NCBI GenBank assembly: GCA_001655195.1
Contig: LPNY01000139.1
Coordinates: forward strand, 420,923-484,922
Direction: 5' to 3'
DNA length: 64,000 nt
Source of the DNA: Arcobacter sp. EP1
GTDB lineage: Bacteria > Campylobacterota > Campylobacteria > Campylobacterales > Arcobacteraceae
The notes under the pieces are model-generated. The model was not told where the DNA came from. It saw nothing but the letters and a program-made list of their open reading frames with translations, and did no database searches. The position numbers and the translations under genes were made by a program. Shown piece after piece: positions 49,839-57,942 of this stretch. Position 1 is the first letter of the stretch. Each line of letters starts with the position of its first letter.

Positions 49839-51239
49839 TCAAAACTGTAGGGTAATCTTTGTTCCCTTATTCAATTCACTTTCAACGCTAATTGTTGTAT
49901 TAAATCTATCACAGATTTTTTTCACAATAGATAACCCAAGCCCAACTCCTAAACTAAATTCACTTCGTGCTTTATCCACTCTAAAAAACCGTTCAAAGAT
50001 TTTGTCTACATGGTTAGCATCAATTCCAATGCCCGTATCACTAATCACAAAATAGGTGTGTCGGTTTTTTTTAAAAGCTTTTAACGTAATACTACCCTCA
50101 TGGGTGTATTTTATGGCATTACTCAAAAGGTTACTAAGTACAATGAGTAAATACCTACTCTCAAAGTTCACCCCTAAGTTTTCATCAATATCTAATTTTA
50201 ATTCTAAACTTTTTGATTCTAGTTGTTCTAAATGACTTTCAACACAATCAAACACTACCATATCAAGATTGCATTTTGAAACATTAATACTCTGCTTTTC
50301 TAAACGTGAAAGCAATAAAAAGTTTTGAATAATCTCTTGAAGCTTTTTTTGTTCACAGTTGATTTTTTCAATGACCTCTTTGAGTTCTTCAACGCTTAAA
50401 TTTTTATCTTGGCTTAATTCAATCTGCCCTTGAATAATAGTCAAAGGTGTTTTAAGTTCATGGGAAGCATCCGAAGAGAACTGTTTGATATTTTCTACAC
50501 TACGTTCAATATTATCAAGCATTGTATTTAACGTCAAAGTTAAACTCTCAAACTCATCATTGCTTTTTTGTACCTCTAAACGTTTAGTTAAATCTTGTGC
50601 ACTGCGTAATTGTACTAACTCGTCTAAAATAAGTTTTAATGGATTAATTGTTCGTTTAATCAGCATATAACCGACACCTAAAAGAAGTAAAAAAACAATC
50701 AAAGCAAAAGTAAAAATTCCCAATATCACATCATCCAAGTGATTATCAAAAACCCTTTCATCTAAACCTGTAAAAATTTCATAGTGGTCATACTCTTTTT
50801 CTAGTTCTTCATAAAGAATCAGAAAATCATCATCAACGACTTTTCGATGGGATTTATCTTCTCGTTTCTTCTTGTCGTGATGTTTTCTCTCATCTCGTTC
50901 TTTATAATCATGTTCATCATCCTCGAACTCATCATAAGCTTCTTGTAAAATTTTATTGGTTTTATAATTACTCTCACTGGTATAAAGAAGTTTTTCGTTT
51001 TTTATAATCACCACAAACTGATTTCTCAGCTCTATAAAACGATCCAATTCTCTTATTTTAGTATCACTATTCTTTTCAATAAAAGTATAGGTATTACTCA
51101 TTGTTTGATCAATTTGTGTAAAGAGCTCACTCTCTTGAGTAAATGAAAAAAGTTTTATAGAAATAAAAGAGAGCACCAGTAAAATGATAAAAATTACAAC
51201 AGTGAATCCAAAAAAAAGTTTTGATTTGACCGATTTCAT
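49839..51239 (-). CDS. Sensor histidine kinase with charged His/Asp/Lys-rich periplasmic loop
   Basis: 466 residues. Two transmembrane helices (about 7-28 and 168-190) bracket a periplasmic domain. Its middle (about 105-135) is a run of Asp, Glu, Lys and His (for example KERDERKHHDKKKRED). HAMP, HisKA (SSDASHELKTPL) and HATPase (NLLSNAIKYT, DTGIGI, GVGLGLSIV) domains follow and are complete. It overlaps the response regulator gene by four bases. The charged loop resembles the neighbouring periplasmic protein, suggesting a shared cation ligand, which is inference. Confidence 0.9.
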   Translation of the reverse strand: MKSVKSKLFFGFTVVIFIILLVLSFISIKLFSFTQESELFTQIDQTMSNTYTFIEKNSDTKIRELDRFIELRNQFVVIIKNEKLLYTSESNYKTNKILQEAYDEFEDDEHDYKERDERKHHDKKKREDKSHRKVVDDDFLILYEELEKEYDHYEIFTGLDERVFDNHLDDVILGIFTFALIVFLLLLGVGYMLIKRTINPLKLILDELVQLRSAQDLTKRLEVQKSNDEFESLTLTLNTMLDNIERSVENIKQFSSDASHELKTPLTIIQGQIELSQDKNLSVEELKEVIEKINCEQKKLQEIIQNFLLLSRLEKQSINVSKCNLDMVVFDCVESHLEQLESKSLELKLDIDENLGVNFESRYLLIVLSNLLSNAIKYTHEGSITLKAFKKNRHTYFVISDTGIGIDANHVDKIFERFFRVDKARSEFSLGVGLGLSIVKKICDRFNTTISVESELNKGTKITLQF

Positions 51240-51898
51240 TTTAAAACGTATCCAATATTTTTGACATTGTTGATATACTTTTCATCAAACTGTTTATCTA
51301 TTTTGTTACGTAAACGATAGATGTAAACTTTCACAAGATTACTAGCATTGGAATAATTCATATCCCAAACAGACTCAATAATCATACTTTCACTAACAAT
51401 TTGATTTTGATTTTTCACTAACAGCTCTAAAATAGCAAACTCTTTTGATGTTAACTCAATAGCTTTGTTATCTCTTGTAACTTGTTTGTTTAAAATATCC
51501 AGTTGTAAATCTTTAAAAGTAACAAGAGTTGAGCTACTTTGGTTTCTTCGTGTTAGGGCACGTATACGAGCGAGAAGTTCTTTTAGCACAAAGGGTTTAG
51601 TCATATAATCATCAGCACCACTATCAAGTCCTTGGATAATATCATCACTATCATCTTTTGCAGTTAACATTAAAATAGGTGTTGTTATGTTGTATTTACG
51701 CAATTCTTGGCAAAGTTCTAAACCACTCATAAAGGGTAGCATAATATCCAAAATAATAAGTTCATAACTATTTGTGGTAGCAAGGTAGAAACCCTCCTTG
51801 CCATCACTTGCAGCATCCACGGCATAAGCTTGTTCTTTTAAGCCTTTTTGTACAAACTCTACAATACTTGGATTGTCTTCAACGATTAAAACTTTCAT
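51236..51898 (-). CDS. OmpR-family response regulator
   Basis: 220 residues. The receiver has VEDN at the acidic pocket, Asp51 in LIILDIMLPFMSG as phosphoacceptor, and MTKPF with the conserved lysine. The winged-helix DNA-binding domain (about 125-220) is complete (ELTSKEFAILELLV, VYIYRLRNKID). It is the partner of the sensor kinase, whose start overlaps its stop. The DUF5666-like gene lies upstream on the same strand, with 54 bases between. Confidence 0.93.
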   Translation of the reverse strand: MKVLIVEDNPSIVEFVQKGLKEQAYAVDAASDGKEGFYLATTNSYELIILDIMLPFMSGLELCQELRKYNITTPILMLTAKDDSDDIIQGLDSGADDYMTKPFVLKELLARIRALTRRNQSSSTLVTFKDLQLDILNKQVTRDNKAIELTSKEFAILELLVKNQNQIVSESMIIESVWDMNYSNASNLVKVYIYRLRNKIDKQFDEKYINNVKNIGYVLK

Positions 51899-51952
51899 CT
51901 CTCTTCTTTCAATGATAACGCTTTATAGAAAATCCCTTCGCGTTACTTGGGA

Positions 51953-52369
51953 TTAATCCTCTTCAATAAAAAGTGCTTTAATTTTACCATTTTCTCTCTT
52001 TGCTAAAACCTCAACTTCATCTTTTAGATTAATTCCTTTTTCAAAAAAGAGTTTTGTTTTATCATCAACGATGACTTCATGACCTGAGATTGTCCACACT
52101 CCATTAAAACCCTTTTTAGGTCTTTTTTCCACATTACCTTCAAAGACCATATTTACCCCAAGTTTTTCTAAAAAAGCATGACTTAGTTCCATATCATCAT
52201 CTTCAAAATCACGGTATGACTTGTCATGGTGATCGCGATATTCGTATGATGATTTATCATGCCGGTCTTTTTTATACCCATTTTCTTTGTCAAACTTCTC
52301 ATAAGCAAAAACTCCTAGAGGAATTGCGCAGGCTAATGTGATTGCTACTATTTTTTTTGGTGTTTTCAT
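51953..52369 (-). CDS. Periplasmic charged protein, DUF5666-like
   Basis: 138 residues with a signal peptide (IVAITLACAIPLGVFA). Residues 25-60 are rich in Asp, His, Lys and Tyr, with DRHDKSSYEYRDHHDKSY. The C-terminal half is a small beta domain with GNVEKRPKKGFNGVWTISG, VIVDDKTKL and LKDEVEVLA, which matches the OB-like DUF5666 pattern. Position and composition link it to the following two-component system, which probably senses the same ligand or is modulated by it. The spacing to the regulator gene allows cotranscription. Confidence 0.65.
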   Translation of the reverse strand: MKTPKKIVAITLACAIPLGVFAYEKFDKENGYKKDRHDKSSYEYRDHHDKSYRDFEDDDMELSHAFLEKLGVNMVFEGNVEKRPKKGFNGVWTISGHEVIVDDKTKLFFEKGINLKDEVEVLAKRENGKIKALFIEED

Positions 52370-52500
52370 TTTCTATCCTTTTGTTTTAGTACTGTAAGTT
52401 TAAAGAATAGAAATAAATCATACGTGAATCTAAAATGAAATTTTATTCATTTTAGATTTTTACGTGAAAGTATTCATTAATAGGTTAAAGAGAGTACAAA

Positions 52501-53271
52501 CTACAGAGATAATTTTTCAGCCTCTTTTTTAAACTTTAAGATTAAGCCCTCTTTTTTCATCTGTTGTAATGTTTGTGTTAACAAAGGAACTAATTTAGCA
52601 TTCTTCTTATGTAAAAATGAGTGAACGTCTACCTTTTCCATGATGCCAATCTCTTTAAGTGCCGAATTTTTGAGTTTTTTATCGGCTTTAATAACATCAA
52701 CAATATTGTGTCGAACATCCACAAAAACTTTGGTACGGCCAACTAAAACCTGTTTTAAACCCTGATTATTTGTACTTGTAATAATCAGTCGGTCATTTGG
52801 AACATGTTTTATTAAGTTTGTTTCAGTTTTTTTAACCCCATTACGGTATCCAACTTTATAGTTACCCTCTTTTAAACTCTTCCAAGCATCCAATTTTAAA
52901 TCATCACCCATTCCATAAGCAACAAAATAAGCAGAATAGTGCGACTCACCAACTCTTAACATATTTGGATGTTTATTGGAGTAACTATATACACGATTGA
53001 TTTCTCCATCAACTTTTCCTAAATCAGAAAGCATACTTGCACGTTTTGCAGGATAAGCTTTATACTCTAACCTGTAGCCCAAACGCTTAAAGGCTTCTGT
53101 ATAAATAAGAGTCAGCCACTTTCCATGAAAAGACTCTTTTGTACTTCTACTTCCTACCATAACAATTGTTTTTTTAATTTCATTAGCTTGTAGGTATAAA
53201 GGAATAGACATACTACTAACGAGAAGTGAAAGTACAAAAAATGACTTAAGTAACTTATTAATAAGTGACAT
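52501..53271 (-). CDS. Periplasmic solute-binding protein (SBP_bac_3-like)
   Basis: About 256 residues from ATG 53271, which has AAAAAGG seven bases upstream; an upstream start would add 27 residues that overlap the divergent gene. A signal peptide (LLKSFFVLSLLVSSMSIPLYLQA) precedes a type II binding-protein fold: GKWLTLIYTEAFKRLGYRLEY, DGEINRVYSYS, and YKVGYRNGVKKTETNL. No permease genes adjoin it, so it may serve as a sensor or orphan receptor. The ligand is unknown. Confidence 0.75.
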   Translation of the reverse strand: MSLINKLLKSFFVLSLLVSSMSIPLYLQANEIKKTIVMVGSRSTKESFHGKWLTLIYTEAFKRLGYRLEYKAYPAKRASMLSDLGKVDGEINRVYSYSNKHPNMLRVGESHYSAYFVAYGMGDDLKLDAWKSLKEGNYKVGYRNGVKKTETNLIKHVPNDRLIITSTNNQGLKQVLVGRTKVFVDVRHNIVDVIKADKKLKNSALKEIGIMEKVDVHSFLHKKNAKLVPLLTQTLQQMKKEGLILKFKKEAEKLSL

Positions 53272-53402
53272 AAAAGAACCTTTTTCATTTAGTTTATAAT
53301 AAGAAGGATTAAATATATCTATAAAAAACTTGTCTAATGACATTGAATTCAAAAGATGATAAGTGTATAATTCTTAAAATTTTTATTAACACAAGGAAGA
53401 AA

Positions 53403-53867
53403 ATGAAAAAAATACTACTACTCTTAATTATGTTAAGTTCACTACTCTTTAGTGCAAAAGCAACTGCTAAAAAAGCAGGTTGTATTTTATCTCAAGATGG
53501 TAAGGTAGTTATTAACTGGCAAGACAAAAAAGGTTCAAAAGGTACATTTGATAATGTTGATTTTGTTGCTTTAAAAAAAGAGGGTGTCAATTTCAAAGAG
53601 GTTTTCGTAGGTTCTCAAATCGTTGTTAACTCAGATGCAAAACCAATCACACTCATGATTACAGGGGTTAAATCAAACCCACGAGTTAAACCAGACCCAC
53701 GAACAGGGACTATGACCTTTATGATTTTAGAACAACCAGGTAAAACTGTTACCTTAGATTTTATTTATGATAAAGGCAAAATGAATATCAAAGGAAAAAC
53801 TGATATTTATGATTTTACGATGTTAGATTTAAATATCAAAATCAAAGCGATTTTGTGTAACGTTTAA
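53403..53867 (+). CDS. YceI-like periplasmic protein
   Basis: 154 residues from ATG 53403 with AAGGA upstream; an earlier ATG at 53337 would extend into the promoter of the divergent gene. A signal peptide (MKKILLLLIMLSSLLFSAKA) is followed by a beta-rich domain with VINWQDKKGSKGTFDNVDFVAL and FIYDKGKMNIKGKTDIYDFTM, the pattern of YceI-family lipocalin-like proteins that bind isoprenoid or lipid ligands. The assignment is by pattern only. A strong terminator follows. Confidence 0.65.
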   Translation: MKKILLLLIMLSSLLFSAKATAKKAGCILSQDGKVVINWQDKKGSKGTFDNVDFVALKKEGVNFKEVFVGSQIVVNSDAKPITLMITGVKSNPRVKPDPRTGTMTFMILEQPGKTVTLDFIYDKGKMNIKGKTDIYDFTMLDLNIKIKAILCNV

Positions 53868-53889
53868 TACACTCTTATATATAAAAGCA

Positions 53890-53922
53890 AAAGTGATACA
53901 AGGTACTACATTGTATCACTTT
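53890..53922 (+). terminator. Intrinsic terminator of the YceI-like gene
   Basis: A perfect 12-bp stem AAAGTGATACAA/TTGTATCACTTT encloses a nine-base loop, 22 bases after the stop. Confidence 0.8.
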
Positions 53923-54105
53923 ATAAAAAACACTACGCTCTATTGATTTATTATAATTTAATATATACAAAAATTATTTTAATATCGAACTCATTTTCAC
54001 ATAACATTAATAATAAGTTTTATTTATAATTTTTTTTGATGAAAGTCAAAGGAACTCAGCTTTATTACGACTATAATATGTCTTATAAAATAACTTGGAT
54101 TCGCA

Positions 54106-55998
54106 ATGAAAGAAAAAAATATAAAAAAGTGGATTATTATTTTTCCTATTTTAGGAGTTATTCTAATTGCTATTATTCTAACAATAATCAACCTAGAAAA
54201 AACAAAAGAACACTATGACAAAGAGTTTCAACTTATGGTTGTGAATAAAAAGAAAAATGCTCAAAACATTATAAAAGAGAGAATTCTTACAACTGAAACA
54301 TTAATTAACAGTACTTTAGAAGGAAGAGACCATCATGATATGCAATATATTAAAAATCGTATACAATCTATTTTAAATATGATTTCATATGATGATATTG
54401 GATATATTTTTGCGTATGATTTAAAGGGTAATACCATCTCTCATATAAAAAAGAATCTTGTAGGAACGAATCGATGGAACCACAAAAAAAACGGAGAGTT
54501 CATTATTCAAAATATGATACAAAAGGCAAAAAGAGATAATGCCTTTTATATTGAATACCTTGCAACTGTAAATCCAAAGACCAACTTACCTGCACAAAAA
54601 GTCTCTTATGTAAAACTCATCGATAGTATTGGATGGATTATAGGAACAGGTATATATGTTGATGATTTAGAACAAGATATTCGTAATGAAAAAGAACTAA
54701 TCCTCAATCAAGATTTAGTTTCATATAGTCAAAAAATAGCCATGATTTCTATTTTGGTTACATTAATTGGTATTCTGATTATGGGTTACATTGCAAAAAG
54801 AACCTACGAGATTATCGATTCGTATCAAAAGAGACTTCTAAATCAAAATAAAGCCCTTGAAAAGAAAGTCAAATTAAGAACAAAAGAACAAAATGCACTT
54901 TTAGAACTTTTTGACCAAACAGATAGTGTCTTATATAAATGGAACTCTATTAAAGGTGAATTTAACTATATCTCCAAGAGTGTCCTAAAAATTTGGGGAT
55001 ATTCTGAACAAGAGTTCTTGAGCAAAGAGTTACTTTTTAATGATTGTATCCATCCTGAAGATTTAAAAAAATACCGTCAAGAGTTTATTCAAGCAATTAA
55101 AGAGAGACAAAGCTATTTTATCCATAACCCATATCGAATTAAAACCGAAGATGGACAAATAAAATGGGTACATGACTGTAAGTTAATCATTAGAAATAAA
55201 CACAATAAAATAGATAGTTTAATAGGATACATAACCGATATTACTTCCATTAAAAAACAAGAAAAACTATTAATTGAACAAAATAAAATGTCTTCACTTG
55301 CAGATATGATTCAAAATCTAGCTCATCAATGGAGACAACCTCTTTCGGCGATTAGTACACAAGCTTCTGGAATGCAACTTTATAACGAAATGGAAATTCT
55401 TGATAAAAAAAATATTAAAACATCCGTTGAGAGCATCGTTAAAAATTGTCAATATCTTTCACAAACAATTGACAGTTTAAATAACTATTCCCACCATGAA
55501 AATATTCAAGAAGTACTGGTTTTAGAAGATACGGTTAACAAATGTATAGACTTACTGCAAAACTCAATCACTACTCAAAATATCACAATAAAAATTAATA
55601 TTGAAGAGAATTTAAACTATTACGATGATGAGCAAGATATTATGCAAATTTTGATGAATATTATTAATAATGCTATTGATCAACTCAGTTACAAAGAAGA
55701 GGGTTTCAACAAAAAGATTACAATAGTTGGCTCACGTGAAAAGAACAACTTTTTTATTGAGATACAAGATAATGCAGGTGGTATTAACGATGATATAGTC
55801 GATAAAATATTTGAACCTTACTTTACTACTAAACACCAAAGTTTAGGAGCAGGCATGGACTTGTATATTACCAAAAAACTAATTGAAAATAAACAAGGTG
55901 CAATTAGTGTTATGAACAAAATAGTAGACGATGAAAAAGGAGCCTTCTTTCATATATCACTCCCCCTAAATATCGAAAGTTTTGCACATAACATATAA
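54106..55998 (+). CDS. Orphan sensor kinase with Cache and PAS domains
   Basis: 630 residues. A transmembrane helix (about 9-29), a Cache domain (about 35-200, ending IGTGIYVDDLEQD as in the sensor at 3.6 kb), and a second helix (about 210-230) lead through a coiled coil to a PAS domain (about 265-385). HisKA is LADMIQNLAHQWRQPLS and the ATPase has INNAIDQL and DNAGGI. The G2 box reads GAGMDLYI, with Asp where the third glycine is expected, so ATP-lid function may be altered. No response regulator adjoins it. Confidence 0.85.
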   Translation: MKEKNIKKWIIIFPILGVILIAIILTIINLEKTKEHYDKEFQLMVVNKKKNAQNIIKERILTTETLINSTLEGRDHHDMQYIKNRIQSILNMISYDDIGYIFAYDLKGNTISHIKKNLVGTNRWNHKKNGEFIIQNMIQKAKRDNAFYIEYLATVNPKTNLPAQKVSYVKLIDSIGWIIGTGIYVDDLEQDIRNEKELILNQDLVSYSQKIAMISILVTLIGILIMGYIAKRTYEIIDSYQKRLLNQNKALEKKVKLRTKEQNALLELFDQTDSVLYKWNSIKGEFNYISKSVLKIWGYSEQEFLSKELLFNDCIHPEDLKKYRQEFIQAIKERQSYFIHNPYRIKTEDGQIKWVHDCKLIIRNKHNKIDSLIGYITDITSIKKQEKLLIEQNKMSSLADMIQNLAHQWRQPLSAISTQASGMQLYNEMEILDKKNIKTSVESIVKNCQYLSQTIDSLNNYSHHENIQEVLVLEDTVNKCIDLLQNSITTQNITIKINIEENLNYYDDEQDIMQILMNIINNAIDQLSYKEEGFNKKITIVGSREKNNFFIEIQDNAGGINDDIVDKIFEPYFTTKHQSLGAGMDLYITKKLIENKQGAISVMNKIVDDEKGAFFHISLPLNIESFAHNI

Positions 55999-56005
55999 CT
56001 AAACT

Positions 56006-56043
56006 CTCATAAGCATAAAAGCAAAAGCCTTTATGCTTATGAG
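56006..56043. terminator. Bidirectional terminator
   Basis: A 14-bp stem CTCATAAGCATAAA/TTTATGCTTATGAG lies between the convergent kinase and VOC genes. Confidence 0.8.
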
Positions 56044-56044
56044 T

Positions 56045-56542
56045 TTATTTATAAGTATTCGAATAAATCAACTCGTAGGAGTGTGTATAAATCTCCACAA
56101 TATTTCCAAATGGGTCTTCGCAATAAACCATCTTATAAGGTTTTTCATTAGGAAAATACTCCCGTATAGGCATACGCTGTTTTCCGCCAGCTTTTATAAT
56201 CTTTTCAACTAAACCTTCAATATCAGGATCTTTTACACAAAAGTGAAAAATACCCGTTTGATAAGGGTTAAATTCATGTTGTGCTTTTACATTTTGAGGG
56301 AACTCAAACAGTTCAATACCAATAGTATCAGAAGTTGACAAGTGAGCGATTTTAAAACTACCCCACCCTGCTCCAAATACATCAATACACATTTGTCCAA
56401 TTGCTGTTTCATTCTCTTCTAAAACTTGGGTTGGTTCCATCATCACATACCAACCCATAACTTCTTTATAAAATTTTACTGCTTCTTCAATATTTGGTAC
56501 AGTGATTCCAATATGAGAAAATGCTCGTGGATATCGACTCAT
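56045..56542 (-). CDS. VOC (glyoxalase-like) family protein
   Basis: 165 residues with the paired beta-alpha-beta-beta-beta units of the vicinal oxygen chelate superfamily: FSHIGITVPNIEEAVKFYKEVMGW, GIELFEF, FHFCVKDPDIEGL and MVYCEDPFGNIVEIYTH. The expected metal ligands (His, Glu, His, Glu) can all be placed. Lyase, dioxygenase or resistance functions are possible. It is divergent from an HxlR regulator, which probably controls it. Confidence 0.85.
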   Translation of the reverse strand: MSRYPRAFSHIGITVPNIEEAVKFYKEVMGWYVMMEPTQVLEENETAIGQMCIDVFGAGWGSFKIAHLSTSDTIGIELFEFPQNVKAQHEFNPYQTGIFHFCVKDPDIEGLVEKIIKAGGKQRMPIREYFPNEKPYKMVYCEDPFGNIVEIYTHSYELIYSNTYK

Positions 56543-56605
56543 TTTTTATCCTTTTTTTCGATATAATTTATGAAAGACTAACCAAAAGTACGAGCCTATA
56601 CAAGA

Positions 56606-56631
56606 GGTTACTAGAAGGTAAACAGGTTACC
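56606..56631. promoter_or_regulatory. Candidate HxlR operator
   Basis: The intergenic region holds GGTTAC at 56606-56611 and 56625-56630, and the inverted repeat GGTAA-N5-TTACC at 56617-56631. It lies between the divergent VOC and HxlR genes, about 70 to 90 bases from either start. Confidence 0.4.
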
Positions 56632-56701
56632 TATAAGTTTCTCTTGCACAAAACTCATAGCTATAAAAGAGTGAAAAAATTTACAAATTTAAAGAAAAAC
56701 A

Positions 56702-57052
56702 ATGACACGAAGTAATGAAAAAATATACAAGTTCAATGAAAAAGAGTACAAATGTCCCCTTGAAGCTTCAATGGACTTATTAGCAGGAAAGTGGCGTTCA
56801 CTAATTTTGTGGCATCTTATCAAAGAGGACTTACGATTTTCACAAATACAAAAAATAGTTCCGGGAATCAGTAAAAAAGTTCTTTCAGAACACTTGCGAG
56901 TTTTAGAACAAAACGACCTAATCAAACGTACCGTTTTTCCTGAAGTTCCTCCTAGAGTTGAGTATAGTATTACGGCTAAAGGAAAGACGCTAGAGGAGCC
57001 TTTGGATATTTTGGAGAATTGGGCGAGGGAAAATTTGGAGGCTATAGAATAG
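56702..57052 (+). CDS. HxlR-family transcriptional regulator
   Basis: 116 residues, the normal size. The conserved start CPLEASMDLLAGKWRSLILWHL contains Cys18, which is the redox-sensing cysteine in some relatives. The winged helix follows (SQIQKIVPGISKKVLSEHLRVLEQNDLI) and the wing (PPRVEYSITAKGKTL). Such repressors answer to reactive electrophiles or oxidants and control adjacent enzymes. Here the divergent VOC gene is the probable target, possibly for detoxification. Confidence 0.9.
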   Translation: MTRSNEKIYKFNEKEYKCPLEASMDLLAGKWRSLILWHLIKEDLRFSQIQKIVPGISKKVLSEHLRVLEQNDLIKRTVFPEVPPRVEYSITAKGKTLEEPLDILENWARENLEAIE

Positions 57053-57082
57053 TTGTTTCTACGTTAGTGTCAAAGTCATATT

Positions 57083-57190
57083 TTATTTAATATTACACTT
57101 ACCGAATTTACATCGTAAGAATTTTATGAGTACGTAGAAGAAGTATAATACGATTGCAATTTCAAATATTGTGAAGAGTATTTGTTGCAT
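57083..57190 (-). CDS. Small hydrophobic protein of 35 residues
   Basis: The ORF starts with ATG at 57190 and ends at TAA 57083-57085. The product begins MQQILFTIFEIAIVLYFFYV, has a single transmembrane segment (about 3-24), and ends in a basic tail with two cysteines (Cys27, Cys32). An AGGA ribosome site lies five bases upstream, and an extended -10 element (TGATATAAT) precedes it. The length and form resemble small membrane regulators or toxins, but no family is recognised. Confidence 0.6.
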   Translation of the reverse strand: MQQILFTIFEIAIVLYFFYVLIKFLRCKFGKCNIK

Positions 57191-57212
57191 GGTTGTCCTA
57201 ATGTTTTTTTGA

Positions 57213-57218
57213 ATTATA
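57213..57218 (-). promoter_or_regulatory. Extended -10 promoter of the small ORF
   Basis: On the minus strand TGATATAAT matches TGnTATAAT; the start codon of the 35-residue ORF lies 22 bases downstream. Confidence 0.55.
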
Positions 57219-57294
57219 TCATAACCCAGAAAGCCTTCAAACTACACTCGCAAGGCTAAAGCCTTGAATACATCTTGAAAACTTTCAGTTTCCG

Positions 57295-57533
57295 CTATAT
57301 CATAAAGACCTAAAGGTCTTCACTCTACTTACTTTTGTATTTACGAAAAGTAAGCAAAAAAAACTGCCGGTTGATAAAGGCAAAGCTTCCCTACAGTTTT
57401 AAATTCATTTTCTGTCCTGCAGAACTCCCTAAAATGTGCTCCCAGCACATTTCTTAACGGTCAAACAGGCTTCGGACGGTTTCCGAAAATAAATCCAAAA
57501 CTTTCGGCTTTATCAAAGGCAGAAATACAACCC
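57295..57533 (+). repeat. Hairpin-array repeat, copy C1
   Basis: The order of elements is a stem AAGACCT/AGGTCTT (57305-57320), the spacer CACTCT, a stem CTTACTTTT/AAAAGTAAG (57328-57354), then CAAAA, CTTCCCT-ACA-GTTTT, and GCAGAACTC. A stem AAATGTGCT/AGCACATTT (57432-57452), TCAAACAG and a TTTCCGAAAATAAA/CTTTCGG module follow. The copy at 57615-57858 has the same order in the opposite orientation, with different stem sequences. Confidence 0.8.
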
Positions 57534-57614
57534 ATTGAACTCTAAACCTGAAATAAAACTAGTTGAGTGTAACACCAGTTTAAAGTTTAATGGTATTTAA
57601 ATAAGTCAATGTCC

Positions 57615-57858
57615 TTATCCCTGTCTTGTCAACCTCTGCAAGCGCCGAACGGAGAGTTTTTTATTTCGGAAAAAGCTGAGGACTGTTTGAGTAAAAGAAA
57701 GTACTAGATGTACTTTCTTTTATGAGTTCCGCAAGCTAGAAATACAAAACTTGTAGAGAGGGAACCCATGGCGCTGAAGCCGTTGACGCTTTTGGTCACT
57801 TTTACGCTAAAAGTAATAAAGAGTGAAGAGGTAATCCTCTTTGCGATATTACGCCAGT
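57615..57858 (-). repeat. Hairpin-array repeat, copy C2 (inverted)
   Basis: Read on the minus strand, the order matches C1: AAGAGG/CCTCTT, CACTCT, TTACTTTT/AAAAGTGA, CAAAA, CGGAACTC, then an 11-bp stem (57693-57721), CTCAAACAG, and TTCCGAAATAAAAAACTC with GTTCGGCG. The fourth stem (AAAAGAAAGTA/TACTTTCTTTT) shares almost no sequence with the C1 stem yet is perfect. Confidence 0.82.
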
Positions 57859-57942
57859 GAAATCAAATAATACTAAAAGTACAAACTTATCAATGAGAAA
57901 ATACCGTCTTATTACAGAATGGTTTCAATATAGAACCTGACC

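Larger units (their letters stand above)
57053..57942. other. 890-bp gap with repeats and a small ORF
   Basis: The region after the HxlR gene holds a 35-codon ORF (57083-57190), a perfect hairpin CAAGGC/GCCTTG (57251-57266) and two inverted hairpin-array repeats (57295-57533 and 57615-57858). No transposase or longer ORF is seen. Base composition is somewhat less AT-rich than the surrounding intergenic DNA. Confidence 0.65.

Noticed and set aside
54036-54218. 60-codon ORF before the Cache-PAS kinase
   Set aside because: It overlaps the kinase start in another frame, is rich in Tyr/Asn/Ser from AT-rich DNA, and has no ribosome site.
57295-57858. HEARO/omega RNA-type element
   Set aside because: The array of stems invites the comparison, but there is no IscB-like ORF nearby and no motif could be matched.
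57240-57900. An insertion sequence or its remnant with transposase
   Set aside because: No frame of useful length and no transposase motif is present; only structured repeats are seen.
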